The notes below the pieces were generated by a model. That model made no database searches. It was not told where the DNA came from and was given only the letters and a program-made list of their open reading frames with translations. Both the position numbers and the translations under genes were made by a program. Positions 8,884 through 16,219 of a stretch of DNA of 34,664 nucleotides are shown here, one piece after another. The DNA comes from Vibrionaceae bacterium (lineage in GTDB: Bacteria; Pseudomonadota; Gammaproteobacteria; Enterobacterales; Vibrionaceae). The stretch lies in assembly GCA_018222805.1 (NCBI GenBank), contig JAAEZQ010000002.1, forward strand, positions 352,415 through 387,078, read 5' to 3'. Each line of letters opens with the position of its first letter. Position 1 is the first letter of the stretch.

Positions 8884-9750
8884 ATGTCTGAAAAAATATC
8901 GACGTCGGCGTTAGCAAAAATGCGCAATGTAGAGGCCAAGCTGTTGTTCGCCGATCTTCAGCGAGCGGGTTATATCACACGTCAAGACGACAAATGGCTG
9001 CTCACTGAAGAGGGGGCTAAATTCGGCGGAGAGTACGTCAATCATGCCAAATTTGGCCAATTTATTGTGTGGCCAACCACGCTGCATATTGAGCTGACTT
9101 CTATTTCCGGTAAGACATTCAGTGCGACGCAGCTTGGGGAGAAACTCAACTTAAACCCGAAGCGTATTAATCAACTACTGAGTGAATTGGGGTGGATCAA
9201 TAAGTCGGAGACAGGTTGGGCTGTGACAGCCACGGGTGTTCGTGCCGGAGGGCAACAGAGGACCGACAAAGAGTCGCAGCATACTTTTGTTGTCTGGCAC
9301 GAAGTGGTATTGAAAAACAAGCGCCTGAAGCAGTCGGTGGTGGAGTTTTTAGGTCAGGATGCGGAGTCCCATTCGACGGATAAATCTTTTTCTAGTTTTC
9401 GCCAAAAGTTTGAAGCCAAACACCGCACTTTAGACGGGCACTATGTGCGATCGAAAGGAGAGTTGTTAATTGATAACTGGCTCTATTTAGCTGGTGTTGT
9501 TCATGCCTACGAACGTCAACTGCCGATTGAGCAAGATGTTACCAGCGATTTCTACTTGCCTACTGGAAAAGTCTATTTGCAGTTTTGGGGAAGTGACAGT
9601 GGAGAGATCGGCAAGGGTGACCGAGAGGCTATTCGAGTTGTTTATGAGCAGCACCAATTCAACTTGATTGAAGTTGATCCTAGTGAGCTCGAGAAGTTGG
9701 ATGAGGTGTTACCACAACGGTTACGCCGGTTTGGTATCAAAGTGTATTAG
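8884..9750 (+). CDS. double winged-helix-like protein with PD-(D/E)XK-like C-terminal domain
   Basis: 288 residues; AGAGGTAGAAC precedes the ATG. Residues 6-66 and 80-142 are a visible internal duplication. Each unit has a helical half, then a W-x-(L/V)-T-x-x-G element, a GG pair and an F-(I/V)-V-W strand (KWLLTEEG…GG…FIVW versus GWAVTATG…GG…FVVW), which fits tandem winged helices. Residues 185-288 resemble the helicase-associated PD-(D/E)XK fold: VRSKGE (Glu193), SDFYLP (Asp222), VYLQFWG and a C-terminal 'NLIEVDPSELEKLDEVLP'. The position that usually carries the catalytic Glu (Y-I-E-x-W-G) is Gln233 here, so nuclease activity is doubtful. I recall near relatives being mislabelled as glycerol kinase; nothing here supports that. 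Function unknown. Confidence 0.8.
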   Translation: MSEKISTSALAKMRNVEAKLLFADLQRAGYITRQDDKWLLTEEGAKFGGEYVNHAKFGQFIVWPTTLHIELTSISGKTFSATQLGEKLNLNPKRINQLLSELGWINKSETGWAVTATGVRAGGQQRTDKESQHTFVVWHEVVLKNKRLKQSVVEFLGQDAESHSTDKSFSSFRQKFEAKHRTLDGHYVRSKGELLIDNWLYLAGVVHAYERQLPIEQDVTSDFYLPTGKVYLQFWGSDSGEIGKGDREAIRVVYEQHQFNLIEVDPSELEKLDEVLPQRLRRFGIKVY

Positions 9751-9761
9751 TCGATAAACGA

Positions 9762-9787
9762 AAAACCCGTGAGTGATCACGGGTTTT
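9762..9787. terminator. bidirectional terminator between 8884-9750 gene and nagB
   Basis: An eleven-base stem AAAACCCGTGA/TCACGGGTTTT with a GTGA loop; a T run on each strand for the convergent pair. Confidence 0.9.
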
Positions 9788-9821
9788 GTATTTCTAGCGT
9801 GTGCCAAAAGCCTTCTTATTA

Positions 9822-10622
9822 TTAGAAGCCTTTGATGTTTTCTGCTTCTAGTTCAGAGAAGTATTTTACAGTCTTCACTTTTAGCTCTTGCTGAGAAGGC
9901 TCGTCACATACGATCACGGCTTTCGGATGCAGTTGAAGCGCTGAGACTGTCCATAGGTGGTTAACGCAGCCTTCTACTGCTGCTTCAAGAGCAAGGGCTT
10001 TGTTATGGCCTGTCACCAAGATCATCACTTCTTCAGAATCCAGAAGTGTACCAACACCGATAGTCAGTGCGTATTTTGGAACTTGACTAATGTCGCCGTC
10101 AAAGAAGCGAGAGTTCGCGATACGAGTGTCTTCCGTCAGAGTTTTGATTCGAGTACGCGAAGAAAGAGAAGAGGCTGGCTCGTTGAAAGCAATATGACCG
10201 TCATTACCTACACCGCCCATGAACAAATTGATTTTACCGTAAGATTTGATCTTATCTTCATAGCGCTTGCATTCAGCATCATGGTCGTCGGTATTGCCGT
10301 TCAGCAAGTTAATGTTTTCTTCTTGGATATCAATATGGTTGAAGAAGTTGCTGTACATGAATGAGCGGTAAGATTCAGGGTGGTCGGCTGGGATACCAAT
10401 ATATTCATCCATGTTGAAAGTCACAACGTGCTTAAAGCTTACTTCACCCGCTTTATGCAGTTCAATCAATGCGTTGTAAGTTGCTAGAGGAGTGCCACCA
10501 GTAGGTAGACCCAGAACGAATGGACGTTCAGCTGTAGGTTGGAAGTCGTTGATGCGTTTTGCGATGTGCGCTGCTGCCCACTTACCTACTTGTGCTGCTT
10601 GAGTTAACGGGATAAGTCTCAT
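9822..10622 (-). CDS. nagB: glucosamine-6-phosphate deaminase
   Basis: 266 residues, exactly the E. coli length and numbering: phosphate loop LPTGGTP, Asp72 (NMDEY), and Asp141, His143 and Glu148 in [13 protein letters not shown]. It converts glucosamine-6-phosphate to fructose-6-phosphate and ammonia, the last step of chitin-derived amino-sugar use, and so connects in function to chiA in this window. AGGGGC precedes the ATG by 5-6 bases. It stands alone here; nagA and nagC are not in the window. Confidence 0.97.
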   Translation of the reverse strand: MRLIPLTQAAQVGKWAAAHIAKRINDFQPTAERPFVLGLPTGGTPLATYNALIELHKAGEVSFKHVVTFNMDEYIGIPADHPESYRSFMYSNFFNHIDIQEENINLLNGNTDDHDAECKRYEDKIKSYGKINLFMGGVGNDGHIAFNEPASSLSSRTRIKTLTEDTRIANSRFFDGDISQVPKYALTIGVGTLLDSEEVMILVTGHNKALALEAAVEGCVNHLWTVSALQLHPKAVIVCDEPSQQELKVKTVKYFSELEAENIKGF

Positions 10623-10649
10623 TTTGTGCCCCTAGTAATTGAATTTAAT

Positions 10650-10681
10650 ATGTTTTGAAACATTAATTCGCATTATAAAAT
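10650..10681. promoter_or_regulatory. AT-rich dyad and possible NagC-like site upstream of nagB
   Basis: ATGTTT-TG-AAACAT (10650-10663) is a symmetric site 28 bases upstream of the nagB start. Next to it, AATTCG followed by an ATAAAATAA run has the look of a NagC operator half. NagC control of nagB is known in Vibrio and E. coli, but the match here is by eye only. Confidence 0.35.
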
Positions 10682-10835
10682 AAGTTATTGGTAACTGCCA
10701 TTGTTTTAGGTCAAAAATTTGCTTTTTATTTAACCAATGTTGTTTTTATCAACAAGTAAGCCATTTCATGACGCTGGTACGGTCCTATATGCGGTTCTTT
10801 TCTCTTATTATCTTAGAGTGCATTGAGATAAAATT

Positions 10836-10968
10836 CATGTCTGAAATTAAGTTTCCATCGGGTGGGAACCCTTGCGGTAGTGCCGAAAAAGGTAATAAGT
10901 ATCGACAGACATGAGGATATTTTGATTTCGGATAACCTCGATTATGGCGAGGTGTAAATTCCTTATCC
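10836..10968 (+). ncRNA. candidate structured leader RNA upstream of the DUF3081 gene
   Basis: CATGTCTG (10836-10843) pairs with CAGACATG (10906-10913) and closes a 62-base region. That region can fold GGGT/ACCC and CGG/CCG hairpins, the latter inside CCTT/AAGG. A second element follows: GGATAA (10930-10935) with TTATCC (10963-10968), enclosing CCTCG (10936-10940) with CGAGG (10948-10952). GAGGATAT (10913-10920) could instead pair with ATAACCTC (10932-10939) with one mismatch, which excludes the second hairpin. The last paired base is 35 bases before the coding start at 11004. I do not recognise a known riboswitch class. The rest of the 381-base gap from nagB shows no gene. Confidence 0.4.
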
Positions 10969-11003
10969 ATAATTAAGACGTGTGTACTGGTGAGGAAATC
11001 GCT

Positions 11004-11255
11004 ATGAAAAACGAATTAGATCCAAGCAAAGTATTATCGGCATACGAAAATGTAATGAACAATGGTACCCCGACTGAGTTTGGAAAGATCTATGAAGGGG
11101 TGGAGGCGTTTTCTGACTACGATGGCTACAACGTATTTTTGAGAGGAAACGGTGTGGAATTAAAGATTGGTTTCCACAATACCTACAATCTTGAATACGA
11201 TCAGGAACACTTGAAGGAGAGTTTTTTGAAAAAGATTGCGATGCTTGCCAAGTAG
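11004..11255 (+). CDS. DUF3081 family small protein
   Basis: 83 residues from the ATG at 11004, preceded by GAGGAAATCGCT; an in-frame ATG at 10980 has no such site. The protein MKNELDPSKVLSAYENV… with 'FSDYDGYNVFL' and 'GFHNTYNLEYDQ' matches what I know of DUF3081 (PF11280), a family of short soluble gammaproteobacterial proteins of unknown function. There is no signal peptide or membrane segment. The long structured leader upstream suggests post-transcriptional control. Confidence 0.8.
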   Translation: MKNELDPSKVLSAYENVMNNGTPTEFGKIYEGVEAFSDYDGYNVFLRGNGVELKIGFHNTYNLEYDQEHLKESFLKKIAMLAK

Positions 11256-11278
11256 ACCGCACTGTTTGATGTTCAAAT

Positions 11279-11310
11279 AAAGCCCTCGGGAGAACGCGAC
11301 CTTGGGCTTT
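11279..11310. terminator. terminator-like hairpin after the DUF3081 gene
   Basis: AAAGCCC (11279-11285) pairs with GGGCTTT (11304-11310), with a further GG/CC inside a long loop. The T run is short. It may serve both this gene and maoP, which converges from the other side. Confidence 0.65.
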
Positions 11311-11403
11311 AGGAGAAGAAACAAATCACAAACGTTCACTCTTAAGGCGAATTAACGCTTGTCTAAGTCTTCGACTTAACTATCTATTAATGATACTGGT
11401 TAA

Positions 11404-11757
11404 TTAATCGTCTTCAACCAAACTCTCTTCCGTGAAATCTTCCGCTGCTTCAGGCTTATTACGTCCGTTTAGCGTATGGAAGCGCTTGCGACCACGAGCG
11501 AGTTGAGTGTATTTTAACCACGTGCGCTCAATTTTGGTTTTTGCTTTGCCTGGGTGCTCTAACACCTTAACGAAGTGTTTCTCTTCGCTGTTTTCCGGTG
11601 TTAACTCGCCTGTTTCCAGACCAAGCATTGTATCCCCATAAATTGTTAGGATTTCCTCTTCTGCAAGAGTAAAATCACCAGACTTTGCAAATCCGCGTGG
11701 GAATTTTACGTTATCGTAAAATCGTTTTTTGCCATGACGGAATTCAGTGTCAGACAT
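11404..11757 (-). CDS. maoP: macrodomain Ori protein MaoP (YifE, DUF413)
   Basis: 117 residues from the ATG at 11757 (MSDTEFRHGKKRFYDN), with AGAGG 9 bases upstream; the frame runs 33 codons further but without similarity. It matches E. coli YifE/MaoP throughout: 'RFYDNVKFPRGFAKSGDFT', the 'LTPENSEEKHFVKV' helix, 'ERTWLKYTQLARGRKRFHTL', and an acidic tail ending AAEDF…EDD. In E. coli MaoP acts on the Ori macrodomain, together with the short site maoS near its own promoter, to limit MatP-type chromosome condensation. The divergent hdfR neighbour is the same as in E. coli, which supports orthology. Confidence 0.93.
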   Translation of the reverse strand: MSDTEFRHGKKRFYDNVKFPRGFAKSGDFTLAEEEILTIYGDTMLGLETGELTPENSEEKHFVKVLEHPGKAKTKIERTWLKYTQLARGRKRFHTLNGRNKPEAAEDFTEESLVEDD

Positions 11758-11870
11758 GTCAACAGCCTCTGTAACCGTTATTGATGAATGTAATGAACTA
11801 AGGCGAAAATTAGGCGTAAAGCTAACAAAAGAAAAACAAATTTTTTTTATCGTCATGATTTTAATTAGTT

Positions 11871-11895
11871 GTTAATCTGGTTTGATATTAACCAG
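11871..11895. promoter_or_regulatory. overlapping dyads between maoP and hdfR (candidate HdfR operator)
   Basis: CTGGTT (11877-11882) with AACCAG (11890-11895), and GTTAAT (11871-11876) with ATTAAC (11887-11892), interlock just before the hdfR ribosome binding site. LysR-type regulators commonly bind such sites and control their own divergent promoters. The location overlapping the translation start region suggests repression of hdfR. Confidence 0.5.
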
Positions 11896-11905
11896 GAGAT
11901 GGTTT

Positions 11906-12799
11906 ATGGATGTAAAGGTCTTTCGAACATTTTTAGAGCTGGCAAGGGTTCGTCACTTTGGACGTGCCGCTGAGAACTTGTATATCACCCAAGCTGCAGT
12001 GAGTGCTCGCATCAAGCAACTGGAAAGTTATTTCGATACTCAATTGTTTATTCGTGATCGCAATAACATAAAGCTAACGTCTGCGGGGGAACGTTTAATT
12101 AGTTATGCCGAGGTGATGGTCACCACATTGCAGCAAGCCAAGCTAGAACTATCACTCGATGATGGAAAAGCGTTGCAACTTACCTTAGGTGGTACACCGA
12201 ATATTTGGGATGCGTATCTACAGAACTGCTTAAGTGTGGTCACCGATTCTTTCGGCGGCTATGGTTTTATGGCGGAAGTGATGGGGCGCGAAATGCTCAG
12301 CCGCAGTCTGTTGGAGCGTACTCTAGATATGGCATTTGCTTTTGACCAAATAAAAGCGGATGAGCTGAACTGTAAAAAAGTTGCCGATGTTGTGCTTGTT
12401 TTGGTGTCGACTGAACACGATTCGCTGGATACGGTATTTGATAATAAATACGTGTACGTTGATTGGGGCACCCGTTTTGCTTCTGAGCATTCGGAACGTC
12501 ACCCTAAGATCCCGGCTCCATTTTTGCGGACTTCTACCGCGCGTATTGCACTGGATTTTATTTTAGAGAAAGGTGGGGCCGCCTACTTACCGATATCGCT
12601 TGTTGAGCCATTTATTGCCAATGGGCAGCTCTATAAGGTGTCTGGTGTGGAAGACTGGCATCGTCCTATTTACTTGAGCTATCGTAAAGCCAGCTCGTCT
12701 GTGGACGCGATTAAGCAGGTTGAAGAGATTGTTAAGGACATCGATCCACTTACTGCATACAGCTTGCAGCAAATTGGATCGGGATTGTCTGACGAGTAA
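11906..12799 (+). CDS. hdfR: LysR-family regulator HdfR
   Basis: 297 residues from the ATG at 11906 (MDVKVFRTFLELARVRHF), preceded by AGGAGA 7 bases upstream. The N-terminal winged helix has the family pattern 'RHFGRAAENLYITQAAVSARIKQLE' (about 18-42) and 'LFIRDRNNIKLTSAGE', very close to E. coli HdfR, the repressor of flhDC and activator of some stress genes. The C-terminal part (about 90-290) is the usual two-lobed LysR effector domain. Divergence from maoP repeats the E. coli arrangement. Confidence 0.9.
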   Translation: MDVKVFRTFLELARVRHFGRAAENLYITQAAVSARIKQLESYFDTQLFIRDRNNIKLTSAGERLISYAEVMVTTLQQAKLELSLDDGKALQLTLGGTPNIWDAYLQNCLSVVTDSFGGYGFMAEVMGREMLSRSLLERTLDMAFAFDQIKADELNCKKVADVVLVLVSTEHDSLDTVFDNKYVYVDWGTRFASEHSERHPKIPAPFLRTSTARIALDFILEKGGAAYLPISLVEPFIANGQLYKVSGVEDWHRPIYLSYRKASSSVDAIKQVEEIVKDIDPLTAYSLQQIGSGLSDE

Positions 12800-12829
12800 T
12801 CCACATTTGCTTTTAATGACCATTAAATG

Positions 12830-12863
12830 AAATGCCTCTGACGTAATATCAGGGGCATTTTTT
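12830..12863. terminator. bidirectional terminator between hdfR and the pirin gene
   Basis: A twelve-base stem AAATGCCTCTGA/TCAGGGGCATTT with one G-T wobble and a seven-base loop, followed by six Ts on plus. Confidence 0.9.
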
Positions 12864-12878
12864 GATGAAAACCTGGAT

Positions 12879-13574
12879 TTAAGCTAAGTCGAATACCAGA
12901 GCAACCGTCTGTTCGTTAGAGCGGTTACTAAACATCATCGTAGTCTGTTGTTCTATTTTTGCACCATCCCCTACTGTCAATGAAGTGGTGTCGACGTCAA
13001 GAGTACCACTTACCTGGTGGATATAAATGTTTCTGTTTGCATCGACATTAAATACCAGCTCGCGGTTCGGCTCTAGAATCAACTGGTATAAACGCGCATC
13101 CTGCTTGATGTGTAGGGTGTCATTTTCACCTGTTGGCGTCGCAATGGGCGTTAACCCGGCATGACGGCCAAAATTCTTTTGTTGATAACCCGGTTTATTT
13201 CCGAATGAGTTTGGCTGTACCCAGATTTGGAGAAAACGCAGAGGGTCAGTGTCCGAAGCGTTATATTCGCTGTGGTAGATCCCTTTGCCTGCAGACATAA
13301 GCTGGAACTCACCCGAGGGTAATTTCTGTACATTGCCTTCACTGTCTTTATGGGCAATCACCCCTTCGAGTACGTAGCTGATGATCTCCATGTCTCGATG
13401 ACCATGGGTGTCAAAGCCTGCGCCTGGTTGGACGATATCTTCGTTGATCACTCGCAGATCAGAAAAGCCCATGTGTTGAGGATCGTAGTAGCTGCCAAAA
13501 GAAAAAGTATGCTTACTGTCTAGCCAGCCAAAATCAGCCCGTCCTCGATCTTTTGCGTGTCTCACCGTGATCAT
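12879..13574 (-). CDS. pirin family protein (YhhW-like bicupin)
   Basis: 231 residues from the ATG at 13574 (MITVRHAKDRGRADFGW), with GAGGA 7 bases upstream. The N-terminal cupin (about 15-125) keeps the metal ligands His57 and His59 (THGHRDME), His101 and Glu103 (YHSEY). The C-terminal half is the second, ligand-poor cupin. E. coli YhhW, of the same length and pattern, is a quercetin 2,3-dioxygenase in vitro; the physiological substrate is unknown. It lies downstream of doxX on the same strand, and this pairing is frequent in Vibrio and other proteobacteria, so the two are probably one transcription unit. Confidence 0.92.
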   Translation of the reverse strand: MITVRHAKDRGRADFGWLDSKHTFSFGSYYDPQHMGFSDLRVINEDIVQPGAGFDTHGHRDMEIISYVLEGVIAHKDSEGNVQKLPSGEFQLMSAGKGIYHSEYNASDTDPLRFLQIWVQPNSFGNKPGYQQKNFGRHAGLTPIATPTGENDTLHIKQDARLYQLILEPNRELVFNVDANRNIYIHQVSGTLDVDTTSLTVGDGAKIEQQTTMMFSNRSNEQTVALVFDLA

Positions 13575-13606
13575 CTGTGTTTCCTCAGTATTCGTATTCA
13601 GACACA

Positions 13607-13641
13607 CGGTTCAGAGTGTTACTGCACTGCACTCTGAACCG
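13607..13641. repeat. perfect 12-bp inverted repeat between doxX and the pirin gene
   Basis: CGGTTCAGAGTG (13607-13618) and CACTCTGAACCG (13630-13641) with an 11-base loop. No T run follows on either strand, so it is not a standard terminator. It lies 33 bases before the pirin start and could be an RNA stem that separates the expression of the two cistrons, or an operator. Confidence 0.7.
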
Positions 13642-13659
13642 CGCTTCTAGAAGGGGGAA

Positions 13660-14103
13660 TTAAGAAAGCTTCTTGTTTAATACATTATCCAAAGCGGCTT
13701 TACCTGAGCCTGATAAAATCAGAGAAACGCTAGCTGCCAATAGTGCTAATCCAAACTCATAACCGTTGTTTGACAGAAATAGACCATTCTCGAAGTGAAC
13801 TGAGAAAATAGCGATAAGCATAGTAAAAGAAAGTACGGTCGCTGCTGGTCGAGTGAGTAAACCTAATAGAATAAACAAACCACCAAAGAACTCACCACTA
13901 CCCGCCAGGAAAGCCATTAAGACACCTGGGCCTAAGCCAATCGATGCCATCCACTGACCCGTACCTTCTAGTCCATAGCCACCAAACCAGCCAAATAGTT
14001 TCTGAGAGCCGTGCGCCATAAAGATGATGCCGATAGGAATGCGAAGTGCCAGTGTGCTGAAACCTGCGTTTGATGCTGTGATTTTTTGTAGTAATGCTTT
14101 CAT
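13660..14103 (-). CDS. DoxX family membrane protein
   Basis: 147 residues; GAGGAC precedes the ATG by 7 bases. There are four hydrophobic segments (about 17-38, 52-75, 80-102 and 112-135), with the family patterns 'RIPIGIIFMAHGSQKLFGWFGG' near the start and 'FLAGSGEFFGGLFILLGLLTRPAA' in the middle. DoxX proteins are inner-membrane proteins linked in several bacteria to oxidative or electrophile stress; the reaction is not settled. It is the first gene of the doxX-pirin unit. Confidence 0.9.
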   Translation of the reverse strand: MKALLQKITASNAGFSTLALRIPIGIIFMAHGSQKLFGWFGGYGLEGTGQWMASIGLGPGVLMAFLAGSGEFFGGLFILLGLLTRPAATVLSFTMLIAIFSVHFENGLFLSNNGYEFGLALLAASVSLILSGSGKAALDNVLNKKLS

Positions 14104-14210
14104 GATTCTGTCCTCAACAATATTTTCATGAGTTGGGAGGCATCTCCCTTGCTGTTGAGTACAGTTTAGGCTGGGTTAATACGATAAAAAATTGGGGTTA
14201 TTTGATGTTG

Positions 14211-14231
14211 TAGTTCAATAAATTCGAACTA
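14211..14231. promoter_or_regulatory. dyad upstream of doxX (LysR-type spacing)
   Basis: TAGTTC (14211-14216) and GAACTA (14226-14231) with a nine-base AT-rich spacer, 108 bases upstream of the doxX start. The shape fits a LysR- or TetR-type operator. The remaining gap 14104-14376 holds nothing else I can support. Confidence 0.4.
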
Positions 14232-14376
14232 GAAGTGTTTTGTTTTATTATTCATTAGCTTAATGATTTATTTAATCTTTTAATATTATCTATATACCGT
14301 GTTTTTCTCATCACTATGTCATTTTTTTCGAAAGTATGAGCAGAAGCAATAATGATAGGGAGATGGTGTTGAAGCC

Positions 14377-14407
14377 AAAAAATAGAGCACGGGGCGGGTG
14401 CTCTATT
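14377..14407 (-). terminator. terminator of the small gene 14454-14657
   Basis: A ten-base stem AATAGAGCAC/GTGCTCTATT with a GC-rich seven-base loop, followed on the minus strand by six Ts. Confidence 0.88.
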
Positions 14408-14453
14408 GCTTTTTGTTATTAATGAGGGAGGAAGTTTTATTCGGGAACCACAA

Positions 14454-14657
14454 TTAGAGATTCATCAAACTTTCAAGCGACTCCTCTACATTATTGTAGT
14501 GATAGGTTTTAATATTACCCCCATCGGTCGTATTGATTTGAATTTCTGAAATCTCGTTATTTGAGTCTCGCTCAATTATTCCGATAGAATGATCAACGGA
14601 TTTACTCGTAATAACCTTTTGGTTTCTAAGCACAATTACGCATGTATGTAAGTCCAT
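14454..14657 (-). CDS. small protein of unknown function (67 residues)
   Basis: Supported as a real gene by AAGGGA 7 bases before the ATG and by its own strong terminator 47 bases after the stop. The sequence is a small, probably beta-rich soluble domain: an N-terminal strand pair (MDLHTCVIVLRNQKVI), a second pair (SIGIIERD…ISEIQINTTDG), then a helix ending LESLMNL. No signal peptide or membrane segment; one Cys (residue 6). I do not recognise a family. A striking palindrome lies about 50 bases upstream. Confidence 0.65.
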   Translation of the reverse strand: MDLHTCVIVLRNQKVITSKSVDHSIGIIERDSNNEISEIQINTTDGGNIKTYHYNNVEESLESLMNL

Positions 14658-14704
14658 AGCAATTCCCTTTTAGCCGACGTTGTTGTGATGTTCTGGTCTT
14701 AACT

Positions 14705-14724
14705 TTAGTGTAGAAATACACTAA
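14705..14724. promoter_or_regulatory. perfect palindrome upstream of the 67-residue gene and ada-alkA
   Basis: TTAGTGTA (14705-14712), GAAA, TACACTAA (14717-14724). Eight-base perfect arms with a four-base centre are typical of a dimeric repressor site. It is 48 bases from the start of the minus-strand small gene and 128 from ada-alkA. Confidence 0.55.
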
Positions 14725-14851
14725 TGCCAACTAATCTCAATATTGAGTTCCGAAAATGGCTAACCTCAGTAAATGCCTCGTTCTACAATGAACATATAAG
14801 CCATTGAGCAGATGAACTGCTCGTTAAAATTGTGCAAGCAAGGACAGCATC

Positions 14852-16219
14852 ATGCTTATACACCCTTATACATCATTGACGTTTGAGCAGTGTCAGAAGG
14901 CGCGTATGTCACGTGATAGCCGTTTTGATGGTCGATTTTATATTGGTGTGAAAACGACGGGAATCTTCTGTCGACCAATATGCCCAGCTAATTTGCCGAA
15001 AGAAGAGAATGTCGAATATTTTACCGACAAAACTCAGGCGATTAAGGCTGGTTACCGTCCTTGTTTACGCTGTCGGCCAGATAGTGCGCCGGGTTCGTGG
15101 GCATGGAAGGGGGTGGAAACCACTTTTCAACGGGCTATATCAATGATTGATAGTGGGGAGTTGTATCATCATTCGGTTTGTGAACTTGCAGAGCGCATAG
15201 GGATCACTGATCGTTACTTGAGAATGCTGTTCGAGCAGTATCTGGGCATGTCGCCCAAGCAATATGCTCAGTATCAGCAATTGATGTTTGCTAAACAGTT
15301 ACTGCATTCGAGTTCTATGTCTGTTACTGACGTCGGCTTTGCTGCTGGTTTTAACAGCACGCGCCGGTTTAATGATGCTTTTCAAAAGATTCTCAAGTTA
15401 ACACCGTCTCAGGTAAGACGGAATGAGTTTGAAAAAGTGGAAACGAATCGGATCGTGTTACCGTTTCGCGGCGAGTTTAATTGGCAGCATATGCTGAATT
15501 TTTATCGCTTAAGGGCGATAGAAGGAGTGGAAGTTCTGACTGAAAACAGCTATAGCCGTACGGTCTGTATCACAGGGAATAAAGCGTGGTTTAAAGCGAC
15601 GAAAGGTGAAAGCCATCTAGCACTGGATTTCGAAATTGAGGACGTAGCCAAACTGCAAAATCTGGTTACCAGTGTTCGCCGAATGTTTGATCTTGACGCT
15701 GATATTTGCGCGATAGAGCGGCATCTCAACTATGTTGCCCCAGGTATTGTGAAGAGCCATGGGATTCGTATTCCAGGGGTGTGGAGCTCATGGGAAGCTG
15801 GTGTTAGGGCAATTTTAGGGCAGCAAGTTTCGGTTAAAGCGGCGATTGGTCAGTTGAATTTGTTGGTAGCTAAACTCAGTGCAGAAGGAGAAGCACGTTA
15901 CTTTCCTGAGCCCATCGACATCGTAAATGCGGATGTGGGTTTTTTGCGCATGCCTCAAAGTCGTAAGAATACGTTGGTGACCTTTGCACAATTTATGTTG
16001 GATAATCCGCAAGCGGAACCGCAGCAATGGCTAGAACTAAAAGGAATAGGTCCCTGGACGGTGAGCTACGCCCGGCTTCGGGGAGAATCTCACCCTGACT
16101 GTTTTTTGCACAACGACTTAGTAGTAAAAAAGGCAATGCAGCGCTTCCCATCTCTTAATAGTCATACGGCGTCACCTTGGGGAAGTTACGCAACTTTTCA
16201 TTTATGGAATCAATCATGA
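14852..16219 (+). CDS. Ada-type regulator fused to AlkA DNA-3-methyladenine glycosylase
   Basis: 455 residues in three parts. Residues 10-80 are the Ada zinc domain with four Cys (40, 44, 71, 74; GIFCRPICP and [10 protein letters not shown]); in Ada one of these accepts a methyl group from phosphotriesters. Residues 85-190 are an AraC-type double helix-turn-helix. Residues 200-455 are AlkA: conserved LGQQVS (322-327), helix-hairpin-helix LKGIGPWT (396-403) and catalytic Asp422 in FLHND, which aligns with Asp238 of E. coli AlkA. One protein could therefore sense methylation, activate transcription and remove alkylated bases. The O6-methylguanine transferase domain of E. coli Ada is missing, but ogt follows with a four-base overlap and supplies it. 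Confidence 0.93.
   Translation: MLIHPYTSLTFEQCQKARMSRDSRFDGRFYIGVKTTGIFCRPICPANLPKEENVEYFTDKTQAIKAGYRPCLRCRPDSAPGSWAWKGVETTFQRAISMIDSGELYHHSVCELAERIGITDRYLRMLFEQYLGMSPKQYAQYQQLMFAKQLLHSSSMSVTDVGFAAGFNSTRRFNDAFQKILKLTPSQVRRNEFEKVETNRIVLPFRGEFNWQHMLNFYRLRAIEGVEVLTENSYSRTVCITGNKAWFKATKGESHLALDFEIEDVAKLQNLVTSVRRMFDLDADICAIERHLNYVAPGIVKSHGIRIPGVWSSWEAGVRAILGQQVSVKAAIGQLNLLVAKLSAEGEARYFPEPIDIVNADVGFLRMPQSRKNTLVTFAQFMLDNPQAEPQQWLELKGIGPWTVSYARLRGESHPDCFLHNDLVVKKAMQRFPSLNSHTASPWGSYATFHLWNQS

Noticed and set aside
10836..10968. Assignment of the leader RNA to a known riboswitch class (c-di-GMP, purine, glycine, lysine, ZTP)
   Set aside because: None of the conserved core sequences of these classes could be matched by eye.
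10785..10970. 61-codon minus-strand frame between nagB and the DUF3081 gene
   Set aside because: No ribosome binding site, no family features, and it overlaps the paired segments better explained as structured RNA.
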